From NCBI GenBank assembly GCA_004352715.1, contig SCFE01000088.1, forward strand, positions 831,816 through 895,815: 64,000 bases of DNA. Direction: 5' to 3'. Every line of letters begins with the position of its first letter. Within the stretch, counting starts at the first letter, position 1. The notes below the pieces were generated by a model, which saw only the letters and a list, made by a program, of their open reading frames with translations, searched no databases and had not been told where the DNA came from. The stretch comes from Hofstenia miamia (Eukaryota > Xenacoelomorpha > Acoela). Both the position numbers and the translations under genes were made by a program. This document shows positions 1 through 13,100 of this stretch, piece after piece.

Positions 1-2272
1 TTGCATTTGGGATTAGCATTTCCATAATTGTAGGTTTTCGAATTAGCCTTGGTGCTACTAGATGGAAACTTGCTTCACCTGTCGTATTCCATCATAAATT
101 AATGCATTGTTAAATTTCCGTTTATATTGTAGCCTTCTATATTAGTAGGCATTTAATTATTTCTCTCGCTGATTTTCTCAATTTCGTTGGAAAATGTAAT
201 TAAATTAGCAGTTTTATTTCTGAAATTTATATATAAATGAGGATGCAAATTACGTTTCTTGACGTCATCGTCTGCTAAGAATTTTTATCGTTTTGATCAG
301 TGTTCTTCAAATATTTCTATGTAAATTTCAGTTGCATTTACATATGCTCAATAGAATTTTTCCTTCATTAATTTTGCAATTAGCAAAGATTTAGTCACCG
401 CTTGAATTAAATTCTACAAGACAATTATATCACTTAGTTTTTATCACTGTTTTTGCCTTTCTTATGCAATGAACACAATTCAAATAACACGAACCCGACT
501 TTAAAAACATAGATAGTTTGTGTTGTAGATATAATTTTATTTAGCAATTAGTTGCCAACAGTTGTAAATAATCAAATTTATTGCCTCGTTTGTCCGTATT
601 TTCAAGACATTTTGATAAATGAGTACAACGTACTGATACATTTTTAATATTTTCACAAACTTCTTAGCCAATAAAAATGTCCTTATAATTTCATTTTACA
701 TTATTCAAAGGTTTGTTCGACACTTTTTTTGTTTTAAAAAATGATGAAACTGACCCTCTATTTTCATATACAACAAAAACGTAATCAATAAAATAATTTG
801 CATTTGTGCTTAATTCTTCTAAAAGTCAGTGCAATCTTAAAACTATCCATAAATAGAAATGCAATGCATTTGCATTTAAGAAGAGATTGTTATCAAACAA
901 CGATTAGTATACTTTTTAGTTTTATAAGAAATACATGTCTAATATAAAATGTGCTTCAGAGGGTTCCTCTACAAAAAAAAATGTTTTTTTTGCAATTTTT
1001 ATCAATTACTATTTCTTGCATATTTTAAAACTTTTATCCATCCTTTTCAATTCTGAAAAAACCCTTTTTTGAAAATATTTCTTATTCTTGGGTAATTATT
1101 CAAAAAATTCAAAAAAATTTACAAAATTTCTGATAATTTGAATACTGTTATACTGCATTGCTATTTAATTTTTTAACAATTTTTTTCATATTTACCTACA
1201 ATCGAACAATCATAACTCATGTTTGGTACAGTATTTTGACTTAATTTTTGGACAGAATGTTCCATAACAATTCCTCTATACACTAACAATGAGAAAAAAT
1301 CCATTTTGTATTTAGTTCATTAAGTTTTGACATTTTGCATATTAATGAGGTAAATATGTCTTTCGATATGCATATTTATGCAAATTAGCAATTAGTCGTA
1401 AATTTAATACTAAAAAAATTATTGTAGTTGTATAGAGAATTTTATTCTCTACAAAATATAAAATATAACATGATAACTACTTCAGGTATACAGATATTAC
1501 CGTTTTTAATTTAGCCTTATTATATCCTTTCCTTTAGTGCTTACCTGGCAATCAGAACGGAAAATAATTTTTCAATCCAAATTTCCAACTTGCTTTATCA
1601 TATAAGCCTAATATTGCCAGGATAACTTACGTTACATGAATTTTAGATTTTTCTGTATGGGTACCCCCTTAACTATATAAGTTTCGATATATCGGATAGC
1701 ATTTTATCATATCAATGATTTACCTTTAAACTTACTGCAGTTTCCCACATTAGTTTATCTGCGAAATCAATCAATGACATTACAGCACGTTAATTCATGC
1801 GAATTATACAAACCCTTGCAGTGGCGTGCATGCAACGCAAAAACAAGGGAAGCTTAATATGCTTCAAGGGCAATTTAGATGAGCATTTACATTAGTAATG
1901 TGTTGGGTTCCAATACCATTTGCATTGCGTGTTATCTTTGATGGTAGTTATGAATTTCCATATATTTACTGTTTTAATTTACGTGTATTTAGCATTATTT
2001 TGTCAAATTCTCCTGTTCTTGTTTACGCCATCTTGTAATTAACGCATTGTCGAGGTTTGGTATGTAGTCAATTTGTAAATCAGGTCGTGTTAAATTAGTA
2101 AGCATGACATTCGAATCACGGTTGGGTAAAGATTTTAGAAAATCAAATGAAGTTAATTTATGGCAGTTGAGAAAATTTTCAAATTAAATGCTCAGTTTTC
2201 ATAAGTTTTCTCACAACGCCTATAATTTCAAGTTTTTCTTCGATTGTATCAAATTGATATTTTTATGTATTA
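1..2272. other. AT-rich intergenic DNA, no gene seen
   Basis: Low-complexity AT-rich sequence with many A and T runs. No open frame resembles a protein family, no splice-bounded exon is visible, and no RNA gene was recognised. It ends at the TTAA that borders the piggyBac element. Confidence 0.6.
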
Positions 2273-2612
2273 TTAACCCTTTGCAATCCACTTTTTTTAC
2301 AGTTTTGGTCACCACGGGTCCAATTTTTTTATTGTGTTTTTTGGGTAGTTTTTCATATGTAGGTCACATTTTGAAAGTTTTTTTTGTATAAACTTCTTAA
2401 ATTTTACTTTTTTGTTCATTTTTTATATTGATTTTTTTTACGATTTCTTGCAATTTTGCGCATCATGGTTTTCCAGACAGATCATATTCACAACTCCAAA
2501 TGGTTTGCAACATTTTTTTTCAAATAAACACAATACAGCAGTGATGCAAGCACAACATTTCACACTCTTTTTAGAGTTTTTTTGATCATGTGTGTTCGAT
2601 TGGCCTGCGGAG

Positions 2613-4324
2613 TCACTCTTTGTAGTTGACCTGGATGTGATACTTTTTGAAACATGCTTCTGGATGAAGGCCAGGCTTTCTTTGGCAAGTTTCGCATAAG
2701 AATAAAGTTGTTTTCCTGCTTTCTTTGCTGCTGCACACCATGCAGTTCTTGTTATGTCCTCTAGGTCCTTTGGGAATAAAATGTGGGTCTTTTGTTGAGG
2801 CGCTCAGCAGCATCACTTCCGTTTGTTCTTCCTCGGGTGGGATCTTTGTTGCGGATTTCGCCCACAAGCTGCACAATCACATTGTTTCTATTTCGCAGGT
2901 GCCTTGCTTCAGGCAACTGGTGTATTTCCTTGTACACCAAGAATGATTTGACCATGCACACTTCAATTAGCCAGAAAAAATAACTTTCTCCACCACCGCA
3001 TTGTCTTTCGGTTAAAGGAGTAAGATGCACAGTAGTGATCAGAACGATCAACGGCACCCATATGTGCAGTGTAATCAATAATGACCACAGGCTTCTGCAC
3101 ATCTTCATGCCTACCTTGGCGCCAACGATGGTGCGGTGCAGTGTCCGCATTGTGCCATGTGCTAAGCATCAGTATCACGCGCCGATCTTGCCATTCAAGT
3201 GTCAGTATATTTTCTGGATGACGATATGCTCTGATTTGCAAATTTTGCAAGCGCAAGCGCTTGACTTCAGGAGGCAATCCAACTTTGTTTTTCTGGACAG
3301 TTTCAGTAAGGTGAATTTGATTCCGAAGCAGTTCTTTTGCAAGAGTGTAGCTTGTATAAAAGCGGTCAGTGTACACATGGTAACCACTTGCTCCACCCTT
3401 TGCACGCAGCTTACCTACTAAATGGAGAACGATTCTGGATGTGAAAGGCATATCTGGTCGGAACAAATTTTCTGTGGTGGTTTTTCCAAAATATGGATAT
3501 ATATCCTGATTCAGAGTCTGACAATACGTACAACCGAAGCCCCCATTTAGTAGGCTTTTGGGGATTATAAGTTTTGAAAGCAATTTGTCCTTTGAAACCA
3601 ACTGTACTTTCATCCACAGCAATTTTTTTCCGGGGAGCAAAGTTCACAAGGCATTTATCTTGAATATAGAAGACTAAGTTTTTCATTTTGCTTCAACGGG
3701 TTATAGGTGCAGTGGTTGGTTCTGGTGATTTTACGTGCAACATCCAATAAATTAGCAAAAACCGCCTTGGAGGAAATACATCAAGAAAAATGGGCAATAT
3801 TCAGTCAGTTTTCTACTGAAGTAGTCCTTTATATCAGGCTATTTAATCAAAGCCATCTTCAGTACCACTCCAAGATAAGCCTTCAGTTCAGGCAGGGATA
3901 AATTCTTTTAACCATACCAGACAGAATTGTCAGTAAATCTCCTTTGACTTAGTTGTATAGTTGCGTATGCATTTGTCGCCACCACAATTTCCATCAATAT
4001 TTCATTTGTCATAAACTTTTGAAAGCAATCCAATTCTGTTTCTGGGATATCTTCCAAATTGGCTCCTACATTCTTAGCTGTGAATGGATGGTGAAAAAAA
4101 TCACTGTCAGCGTTACGCCATGCTCTCCATCCATTGCTGTCTGCTACATCTTCATCAGAGCTGGACACATCATTGTCTGAGTCGCCATCTGCAGCGGAAC
4201 TCCCATCATCACTCATTTCCATATCTGAATCAAAGAAATCACTCTCTTCATCAACGTCAATATCTGAGTCATCTTCATCAAGCATTTCAAGAACATCATT
4301 ATTACCAAACCTTGCATTAGCCAT
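2613..4324 (-). pseudogene. piggyBac transposase (DDE_Tnp_1_7), frameshifted
   Basis: Reading starts at the ATG at 4324 with an acidic, Asp/Ser-rich N-terminus typical of PGBD proteins, then DIPETELDCFQKFMTNEIL, a usual early piggyBac block. Catalytic-core segments follow in shifting frames: VDESTVGFKG (first Asp, about 3620), YTDRFYTSYTLAKELL (second Asp, about 3370) and IIDYTAHMGAVDRSD (third Asp, about 3050), then the Trp-rich segment MRWWRKLFF. The C-terminal Cys/His zinc-binding domain (CMVC, CETC, LHPEACFKKYH) ends at 2613. Frame changes are needed near 3900-3690, about 3490, about 2985 (an extra T in a T run) and about 2775 (an extra C). Stop codons crowd 3690-3900. The DDD triad survives at residue level but no continuous protein can be made. 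Confidence 0.92.
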
Positions 4325-4890
4325 TTTACTTCACAACCGTTCTGAAAGAATAAGCTATCTTCAGTATATATATATATATATATTATATTTTGCTACGTCA
4401 TAAAATATTTTTGTATATTTTGGTAGGTCTACAAAGTGAAAAGTAATAAAGCCAACTAAGTCTCATAAATGATTACAAAATCACAAGTGAGAGTTTTTAC
4501 AAAACTTATAATTGGCGTCCATAAATGCAAGCAGGCTGCTTTTCAATTTTCGCATTGAAAGGTGCAAGTAATCGTATCCTTATCATTTAGCCTACTGGTT
4601 TTCACTACATATGTTGTTCTTTACAGCCTGGAGCTTAGTACATTGTAATTATAATAAACTTAAATTATTCTGAAAACGAACTATATAGAAGACTATCAGT
4701 CAAAATCCTTACTAAATGAATGGTAAAACCTGCTTTCTATGATGTATAAAATGTTCCAGGGCAACAACACCTTGACCATGCTTTTACAAATGCTTTTTCA
4801 GTCCAAACTAGACTGATTTAGGGAAATATCCAAACTATAAACGAATATAAGTGTACTACAATCGATAAAAAATCTTTTATCATCCCTAAA

Positions 4891-4995
4891 GTGTAGGTGG
4901 ACGTGCTGTAAGCGCTGTAACACGAAAGTCATCCCAGGGATGTAGGTGGACCGCATTACATAATTTTATTTATCATTCCAGGGATGTAGGTGGAT
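4891..4995. repeat. Subterminal repeats of the piggyBac right end
   Basis: The core GTAGGTGGA occurs three times just inside the right terminal repeat (4892-4900, about 4942-4950 and about 4985-4993). Two of the copies belong to the longer CCAGGGATGTAGGTGGA. Subterminal repeats of this kind are usual transposase-binding sites in piggyBac elements; binding here is inferred. Confidence 0.65.
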
Positions 4996-5008
4996 CGTAA
5001 AGGGTTAA

Positions 5009-6064
5009 GACAGTTTAGTAGCGCTTGCTACAAATACATGGTCGTTAGCACCGACAGTTACAAAACAAGATTAAAACAAGTCACCTAACAGGCCTCAACG
5101 TGGACTTAATGGTTGTAAGACTTTGTAGGAATCTCACTTGGTAGGTTGTTTCATATATAAGGAACAGCTCACTGAAATAACGCATAAAACGCTCCTCACC
5201 TGACTGCTTGAAGAAACTGGTTTATACAACAAATTGCACGAACCACAGAGATTCACTGCCGTATAAACGATTGGGTGACGCAAATTCATGCAGACATTTT
5301 AAGACTAACATTTTTAATTTCAAATAACGATGTACTATGGTCAACAATGTGAACTAATATGAATAGTTGTCGCATATTGACGTCTGTTTAAATCAAATAT
5401 AGTAAATGAGCAGGAGAATTTTGAGTTATTTAACGTTTACGAAATGTACCCAGTAATAAACTACACAAAATTGCAATATGATCAAAACGCGGTAATCCAA
5501 GGTCATTTGCAATCTTCAGAGTTGACTCCCGGGTAAAATATTTCCTGATTTTCCATATTCCCTGAATATGATAATTAACTGAACAAATCTCAATCAATAT
5601 AGCTTTAGTTAAAACAAAGGCTTTAAAAATATCTAATTCAAAACCTTCTCATTCTTAAATAAAATTATCTACTTTAATAATTGTTAAGAAAACAGCGTCT
5701 AAAGAAGTACTCCTCTGTGATTATATTTCCCTCCTTCTATCGTTGAGAATTGGATTCTTACAATTAACTATTTTCCATAACCTGGAGAATGTTCAAATAA
5801 ACGGATACAAGTCACTATCGATTTCACAAAGCAAATATTTTATCAAACCTTTACAATTATTTTTAGCAATATAATTCAACATTGTTCGTTTTTTCTAAAT
5901 TCTTATTATTGGATGTTGTATAGCAGTACAGTGGATTCTAGGCTAAATGAAAGCCTTTTTCCAAAAATAGTTAATAGAACCATAATTAAAATTGCCTTTA
6001 TAAGGATAATGCTAAATAGTATTTGAATAGATGTAGCTTTGAATATAATCGAAGTTGTTGATTA
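5009..6064. other. Intergenic, no gene seen
   Basis: AT-rich sequence between two DNA transposons. No coding similarity, splice-bounded exon or RNA gene was recognised on either strand. Confidence 0.5.
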
Positions 6065-6763
6065 CAGGGTGTACCAGAATTCACTACATACCGGTATCTG
6101 AAAATCGTAAGAATAATACTGTTTTATATTAAATAATCTCAACAATATAATAAAACAACAACAACAACAACAGCACTAATCAATAATTTTAACGAAGCAT
6201 ACTTTAGTCCTAAGGTGATAACGTGTTAGCAAATTCAATGCAGTTATCTCGACGAATGATTCCATCATCAGGTGATAAAAATTGAGTAAACGTTGGTTTG
6301 AAAGGCTTGAAACCGTCTTTATGTGACACGCGAATATCTGTTTCACTTACACCTGTGGCGCCAGAGATCTTACAAGTACTACAAGTACTCATTTGAGGAA
6401 TTACGGCAACTGCTGCTGTAACCAACGCAGAATTTTTTTCATTAGATGGACGGCATGCGTGTTTCGCATCACAAACAACTGGTACTGAATAATTTTTCTT
6501 CCCATTTTTAATAACTCGCCTTTCCGGCGGAGCTCCATCAAATCTGTCAGCAAGCTGGAAATCATATTCAATGGTATAACGGTTTTGATCCGCTGCTGCT
6601 GCTGCCATAACTGAAATGATAATGAATAGATAATAAAATGCATACAACGCATAATATTTATCTTCAATTTCATTGTACGTATTTACATTCACACTACTTT
6701 CATACAATTTTCACGTTCACACTTTACAATTTTCAGATATGTAGTGAATTCTGGTTCACCCTG
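6065..6763. mobile_element. 699-bp TA-flanked DNA element with terminal inverted repeats
   Basis: The left end CAGGGTGTACCAGAATTCAC and the right end read inward, CAGGGTGAACCAGAATTCAC, continue in parallel through CTACATA and TCTGAAAAT; the left copy has six extra bases (CCGGTA). Both ends abut TA (6063-6064 and 6764-6765), the target duplication of the Tc1/mariner superfamily, and CAGGGTG is a common start for such elements. At 699 bp it is too short for a normal transposase gene and no DDE motif is seen, so it is probably non-autonomous. It carries a 165-codon open frame on the minus strand. Confidence 0.82.
6210..6707 (-). CDS. Unrecognised 165-aa open frame inside the TA-flanked element
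   Basis: This frame fills most of the element, from 97 bp inside the right end to 145 bp inside the left. I do not recognise the protein. The first 33 residues are Tyr-rich and hydrophobic; a second Met then starts a five-Ala run. A good 3' splice site (ATTTCAG) lies just before that second ATG, so the real reading may begin there at about residue 34, at an exon border. The downstream part has CDAKHAC and CSTCK and ends ANTLSP-stop. It may be a captured host exon, a family-specific accessory protein or chance. An uninterrupted frame of this size is unusual in a short non-autonomous element. Confidence 0.45.
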   Translation of the reverse strand: MYESSVNVNTYNEIEDKYYALYAFYYLFIIISVMAAAAADQNRYTIEYDFQLADRFDGAPPERRVIKNGKKNYSVPVVCDAKHACRPSNEKNSALVTAAVAVIPQMSTCSTCKISGATGVSETDIRVSHKDGFKPFKPTFTQFLSPDDGIIRRDNCIEFANTLSP

Positions 6764-6883
6764 TACATTTCAGTATTGTAATTCAAATCCATATAGTTTC
6801 GATTTTAAATGATTTGTGTTCATATCTTGTTCAACAGCGGGAGATTTACGCAATTTATACCATCTGAAGGATGTAAGATATTC

Positions 6884-6889
6884 TTTATT
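6884..6889 (-). promoter_or_regulatory. Poly(A) signal AATAAA of the EF-hand gene
   Basis: TTTATT on the plus strand reads AATAAA on the minus strand, 63 nt beyond the stop codon at 6952. This supports 6952-7142 as the true last exon of the EF-hand gene. Confidence 0.6.
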
Positions 6890-6951
6890 TCTCAGAAATT
6901 TTTGTTTTTCTTTTGTCTTTTGACGTTAACCTATGGAAGAGTGAACCTAAA

Positions 6952-7142
6952 TTAATTCAACTGCTGCTTTTTAATTAGCATATGAATACTTATTTCAAGT
7001 TTGTCGTGTGAGTGATGAGTTGCTGATCCGCTCCTATGAGCCATACGATACTGATTTTTTGACAGTAATTGATACAGTTGTCTCATTATATAATGCAACC
7101 TGAAGTATTTATTGAAATTAATGTATTCTTCATTTCCATACT
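6952..7142 (-). CDS. EF-hand gene last exon: degenerate EF-hand 4 and tail
   Basis: Acceptor GAAATTAG precedes AGTATGG. Joined in phase it gives D-EYGNEEYINFNKYF, a fourth EF-hand with too few acidic ligands and a one-residue insertion, then a tail of about 50 residues to the stop at 6952. The poly(A) signal 63 nt further on supports it. The acceptor has only a modest pyrimidine tract. Confidence 0.7.
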
Positions 7143-10100
7143 CTAATTTCGCCAAGTTTCAACTCATTTCAGTAACTTCTGAAGAGTGTCTTCGCACTAT
7201 TTCCTTCACACTATTTCTCTTTAGGCAATCCGATAATACTTTTCCTTCAAAAAACCAACTGTAAATGTAAGAAATTAAAAATGATGAACATTCATCAATT
7301 TTAAAAATTATTTCGATCTGAATTTACAATTTGGTTAATATAATTTTTAGGTCTATTCAACCAGTTTCTATTCAATTTTAACTAATTTTTTGGATTCTCA
7401 TAATAGGCATTGCAAACAGAGATGGAATCATCTACCGGTTTTGGCTGTGTTGGATCGAATCAAGGAATTACCGCCCTGCAGCCGTTTGGAAAATTCCAAA
7501 AAAATATTTTTTGATTTGTAGCATAGAGCTTCATGATTTGTAGAAAGCAATGAACATTGCAGTTAGAATAATAATTATATTTATCTCTGAAATCTCTCAT
7601 TAATTTGTCTAAAACATTAGTTTTCTAATGTTTGAATATGTATTTTTACTTCCACTGTTTTATGGAACTATTAATAATGAAAAAATGAAATATACAAAAT
7701 TTACATTTGAAAGTTTAAGAAGCCCCATAAAAATATCGACGTTTGAACGTTTGTATTTTGCAAATATTGCAATGGAATTTCAAAACAAATTTAATAAAAG
7801 TGTGAAGTTTGTTTTCCAATTTGAAAGCTCCTCCTGTGCTAATATATTTTAATGTGACTTTTAAGAGTGATTATAAAGTGAAATTTTTATATTTGTATTT
7901 AAAAATCTTTGAAAAAGGTTTTACAATCGCAAAATTATGCATATTTTTTTGCAATTAGGCATACATGCAATTCGCTATTCAATATAAAAACAAGGGTAAG
8001 TACTATCTCATAAAAGGCTAGGCGAAATTTGCCTATGCAATTCATAAGATTGCGATATAAATGACTTTAGGCTGTAAGATGTTTTGTCTAAGGTAACATG
8101 CAACCGTTGAAAGTAGTATTTGTTTTAAAAACAAAAAAAGTTACTTTCGTAATTAATTTGACCATCAATTGACGCATGATCTCCAAGAATCTCGTTGACT
8201 TCTTCTCTGATGAAGGGATAGCGACCGAGTGTCATTAGTATGTTACTTAATTTTGCCTCATGAACGAATCCGTTGCCATCTAAAGGATTCAAGTAATCAA
8301 ATTTACAAGTTTGAACAATCTTATAAGAATCACATAAAATTTTTTAATATCTTTTGAACCCCTCATTTCGAAATGGCTTAACCACACAATAAACGGAATT
8401 GATTGGAGATACTAACAAAACATTAAACTAAATTTCTAAATTTTAAATTTTTTCGAAAAAAAAACTTAGTCAAAGGAAGTATTGTCAGCTATCACTTGAA
8501 TGAAAGTGAAGTTTGTTTTACAACTTAAAGCGCCATCTATACTAATACGGTTTTAACATGAAATTTTTATATTCGTATTTTAACACTAGAAAGTCTAAGG
8601 ATTCTATATCTTAATTCATGCAGTTGTCAGAATTGCCGCATTCAAGTAAAACTAATGAAAACCAAGCAAATGAAAGAAAAGTGTCAGAAGAACAAAATAA
8701 GCTATTTTTCTATTTAAATTATCATTACATGAGGCATTACAAATGCATTTAAGATGTGCAAAGTGGTCAAATTTGACCGTTCAGACTTTCTAGTGTTAAG
8801 AAACTACCCAATTTTAATCCTGTCCTCGTAAGGGATAGGCTACCATTTTTTCACATGAAGACTTAAAACAGTGTTTTGGATGAAGGTAAGCATTACAGGT
8901 TTCACATGTGAATTTTACTCTTTTCCTTTCTGCTGGGTGTGCTACAGTACATACAATTTCTAAAATCCGAATCCCACACAAGATAATGTTGCTCAGTCAG
9001 TGATCTGGGATTGGGCACACAAAGTGACGAGGCTGGTCTGGCTGCATGATTCGTTTTGCCTCAACCACAAGATCTGTTATTAATGACAACTTTAATTTTT
9101 GGGGAGGCATTGGTTCGATATTATGTGATCTTGCTAGTCAATACAAAATAAATAAATTGACCTGACTGACTTCAAAATAACAAGCAAGCATTCGTTTGCG
9201 TCATTTGATTATCTTGTTGAAGATGTTGTAGTACGTTAACATTTAATCTTTGTGATTACAACCATTCATTAATGAATTATCGATATGGATCATTTTTGTT
9301 TCAAATTTTTAACATTTTTTGTCAACGATTCACTTTCTCCCCTATTTTCTGATGTACATCCAAAAACTGGACCGTTTGCCTTTTCTTCTTCCACATGCAA
9401 AGGAAGTATTTAGTTTCTAAATGTTTTAGTAAATTTTAGTAATCAAAGTTGCTATGTAATACATTTTTTTGCTGAAAGGTAATCAATTAAATCAGCGTAG
9501 CGTGAGCAATGTGACCTAGCCCAAATGGTTTTAGCAGATGCTCAAATACCATTTCTACTTGTCCACTTTCATTCAGCGTATATGAAATGTGTTTGCGAAA
9601 ATAAATTAACTTTTCTCATGAACAAAGGTAATAAGCAGAGTTAAGAATTCATTTTTAATTTACATCAACAGTGGATTAGTTTGAATGTGAGGTCGGATTG
9701 GATTCACAACTGTTTTTAATGTGTATGGGTTGGGTTTGGCTAGGTGGAGTCCAGAACCTTTCACGAATGGTTAATTTTGTGTAGACAAATTCATTCACAA
9801 TCATGTATTCCTCATAAGTGGAATTTGTTTCCAATTCCTTTAAATCAATTGTGAATCTGCATTAGGTGGCAATGATGCGTTTGTTTCTAATTTTTCCGAA
9901 TATTTTTTTGCCATACGAATCAATATTTTATGAAAGATGTTTCAGACGATAAGCAGAAGTTCAATGTTATGCTCTAATTGTTCCAGTAGTTAACCTCTTA
10001 TTGTAAATTAACTTTGATTTCTTAAACAGCTAATCAATTTAAATAAATTAAGCTGAATCTTTTATGTGCTTTAATTTCATTCCGCGCATCTTCAGCTCAA

Positions 10101-13100
10101 AGTCATTTTTAAATGAAAAAGTGAGCGGCAGTTTCAGTGTGCAATTTATTACGACTTGGTTTTCATTGATTTACAATCTTTCAATTGCATCACACTTCTT
10201 TGACTTTGGGACGACGCTTTGTTACATTCCAGCGCTGCTAATAATAATTTTTTCAAAAATTAGGTTTGATGAAATTAACATTTATTCTTAATCACAAATG
10301 TTTGCATGGATGGTAGAACCAATAACAATGAGTTGTAAGTATATAATAAATAGATATTTAATAAATTAATAAATGTTTAATAAATAAAAAATATATGTGA
10401 AAAATATTAGCATTAGTTGACATTTTTCCCATGATAGTATGCTTCACTTCTTGTTTAATTAGCAATTACATCAATAAGGACAGTATTGTCGCAGGTGTCC
10501 TGTATTTTTTATCATTGCCGTTTCCTAAAGCGGAATTATAAATTGGTCCCCGTTAACAAAATAATAAAGATAAGGTGCCGCCTCAGAGGTGTTTACCACT
10601 TTCGTTCAAATTAAATTGCATTTTTAAGCCTATAGCACATTTTTGTATTTTAGTTGTATCTTTAGTAAGTACTTATATATAATGGTGGCTACATACGAAG
10701 AAATCAATGCCAGATTTACCATCACTGCAGTAAAAACATGGGGGGGGTTTAAATGTCTAACACTAAGTAACAGGCATTTTTTACATTTTGTGATGGTTCT
10801 TATAATAAATTTAAATAAATGACGAACTAATTAATATATCAAAATCTGAAAGTGCCAGAGTATAGATTATTATCTCCTCTTTCACTTTCACTGCGCGACG
10901 ACTTGGCTTTGCGCACGGCGCCCCTGAAAGGAATAGTTGGTTAGTTGCTGCTGCCATGGGCTTTAGGCCGTCTTATTATCTGAGTTTTATCAATGGAAAG
11001 AATTTGAAAGTTTTGCATAAATCGAATTTGACATTGAAAAAATAGATTTCCACTTAGTACAGGTGCAGCAATAATTTTAGGCACAAATCCTTACAATAAC
11101 GGAAGCACAATTATCCATGGATACGACCATATACCCAAAATTTCGACATTTTCTAATATTCTTGGAAAAAATTGTTAATTATGTGGACAAACCCGTTTGA
11201 ATTTTTTAAGATACACAGTGATTTTTAGGGTTTATGCATTGTTTTTCACTTCCATTTCCAGTGAAGACTATCATAAATATATTTCCATTTTCGCTTAGGC
11301 AATATTACAAAATCATTTCTTAGAGAGTACGCTCTTCGCGCTGTTTGAATTAGTGATCAATGATCTTTTGTATCTACCGAAAAAACATGATTTTCGTTAC
11401 AAATGTTTAAGCATTTTTTAAAACCTGATTGATGTATAATGTGTCAGTTGGCTTTGAAATGAAATTCTTTGAATACAACCTCACCTTCATCAAATTGTCG
11501 AAACGCTTCTCTGATTGTGTCAACCTCTTGTTCGTTTTCAAACATGTCCAAACTCATTACTGATATGAAGTCGGCATACGTTAAGTATCCATCACCTATG
11601 AAAGAATTCGTTATTTTGACTATCTTCCTCCTGATCGGATTTTTTAAATTCCCATTTTCATTCCTCAATTTTACTATATAAATCACTAAAATTAGCACTT
11701 TATAAAAAATTCAGCATTTTCTGTTGAGTATAATAATAGGCACTGATTTAAAATAATTTCTTTCTATGATTTTGGCAATATCCATTTTTTGGTATATTAT
11801 TGTGTTTACACTTAAAAATATTTGCAGAAATGAACTTTTCTTACGTGGACTATTTGTCCAACGCATTTTCTAGATTGACTAAATTACCCCTGCAGCTAGT
11901 TGAAAAGCAGAAAAAACTGTATACTAAACACAGGTACCATATTAGGTGCTTTTAAATAGAAAAATAATTGAAGACTGTTCTTGGCAAATAAGTTATTCGG
12001 AACTTGTACAAGAACAAAATATGTAAAATGTAAATTTATTCAAATAATTTCTTATCGCATTAATATAAACTGATGTATTGACAACACCTAGGTGTGAAAT
12101 TGATTGACTGTTAGTGATATTTATAAATACCTTTTCAGTATACACTTTATGCGCTAGTTCTACAATTGGAACAATTTCTCAATAACATTGACTCCCCAAA
12201 CAATTTGAAAAAGTAACCTTTTAATAGAATTTATTTCGTTTAGTTTTCCGTTACTTTAGTCAAACAATCGCTCATTACAACATGAGATTATAGGCGATTA
12301 GACAAGGGTTTTTTACTAGGAGGGGGGGGGGGGTTTNNNNNNNNNNNNNNNNNNNNNNNNNNNNNNNNNNNNNNNNNNNNNNNNNNNNNGGGGGGGGGGG
12401 GGGGGTTTCTACGCGATTACGCATGGTTGTGAGACTGTTTGTTCAGACGGGCATTAACTAATGAGTGTAAATGGTAACGATTATGTAATAATTACGTAGG
12501 CCTAGCTATGCACTTAAAATAACAATTTATTTGCGTTGATGGCCTAATCTTGAAATGAATATCTCATCCAGGTGTTAATCGCGTAATCTCCGCTAGAATA
12601 CTTCCGAATATATTTGTATATGTACATTGAATTTATGTTTGCATTAAGCATTTCCTTTTTTATGATACTTAGTCGAAGTTCTGAAATAATCTCACAAAGT
12701 CCCATTTTCAGTCGTTGTTTCCTAAATTTGTAACTTAAATGCTACTGCGGCTCGAAGGATTTCATTTTCTGTTAATGCTATAGACTAGAAATATGGTGTT
12801 GCGTTGTTAAGTATTGTACAGGGTGGTAAAAATTTTCAGCGTGTAAAATAAAAAAAGTCTCTGATTATCGGTTTTTCAGGCAATTTTGTGATTTCAAATT
12901 AAACCATTAGTTTTTTACTTGTGGTAATTACAGTGGACATTTTCTGTTTAATAACGATTTTTTCTTTTTGGCTCAACTATTATTAGCGAATTTGAGAGTT
13001 TATTGGTCATACCGCCGAACACTCGCAATTTAAAGCTGATACAAAACTGAGACATCGGTTTGGGCTATTAAAAACGATGGTAAGGCATCTGATTAATTTA

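Larger units (their letters stand above)
2273..5008 (-). mobile_element. piggyBac-type DNA transposon, both ends present
   Basis: The element is bounded by TTAA at 2273-2276 and 5005-5008, the target site duplicated by piggyBac transposases. The left end reads TTAACCCTTTGCAATCCAC and the right end, read inward on the minus strand, TTAACCCTTTACGATCCAC: 17 of 19 positions match. The transposase lies inside on the minus strand (2613-4324) and is frameshifted, so this copy looks immobile, although its ends might still be recognised by a related active transposase. Length is 2736 bp, normal for the family. Confidence 0.9.
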
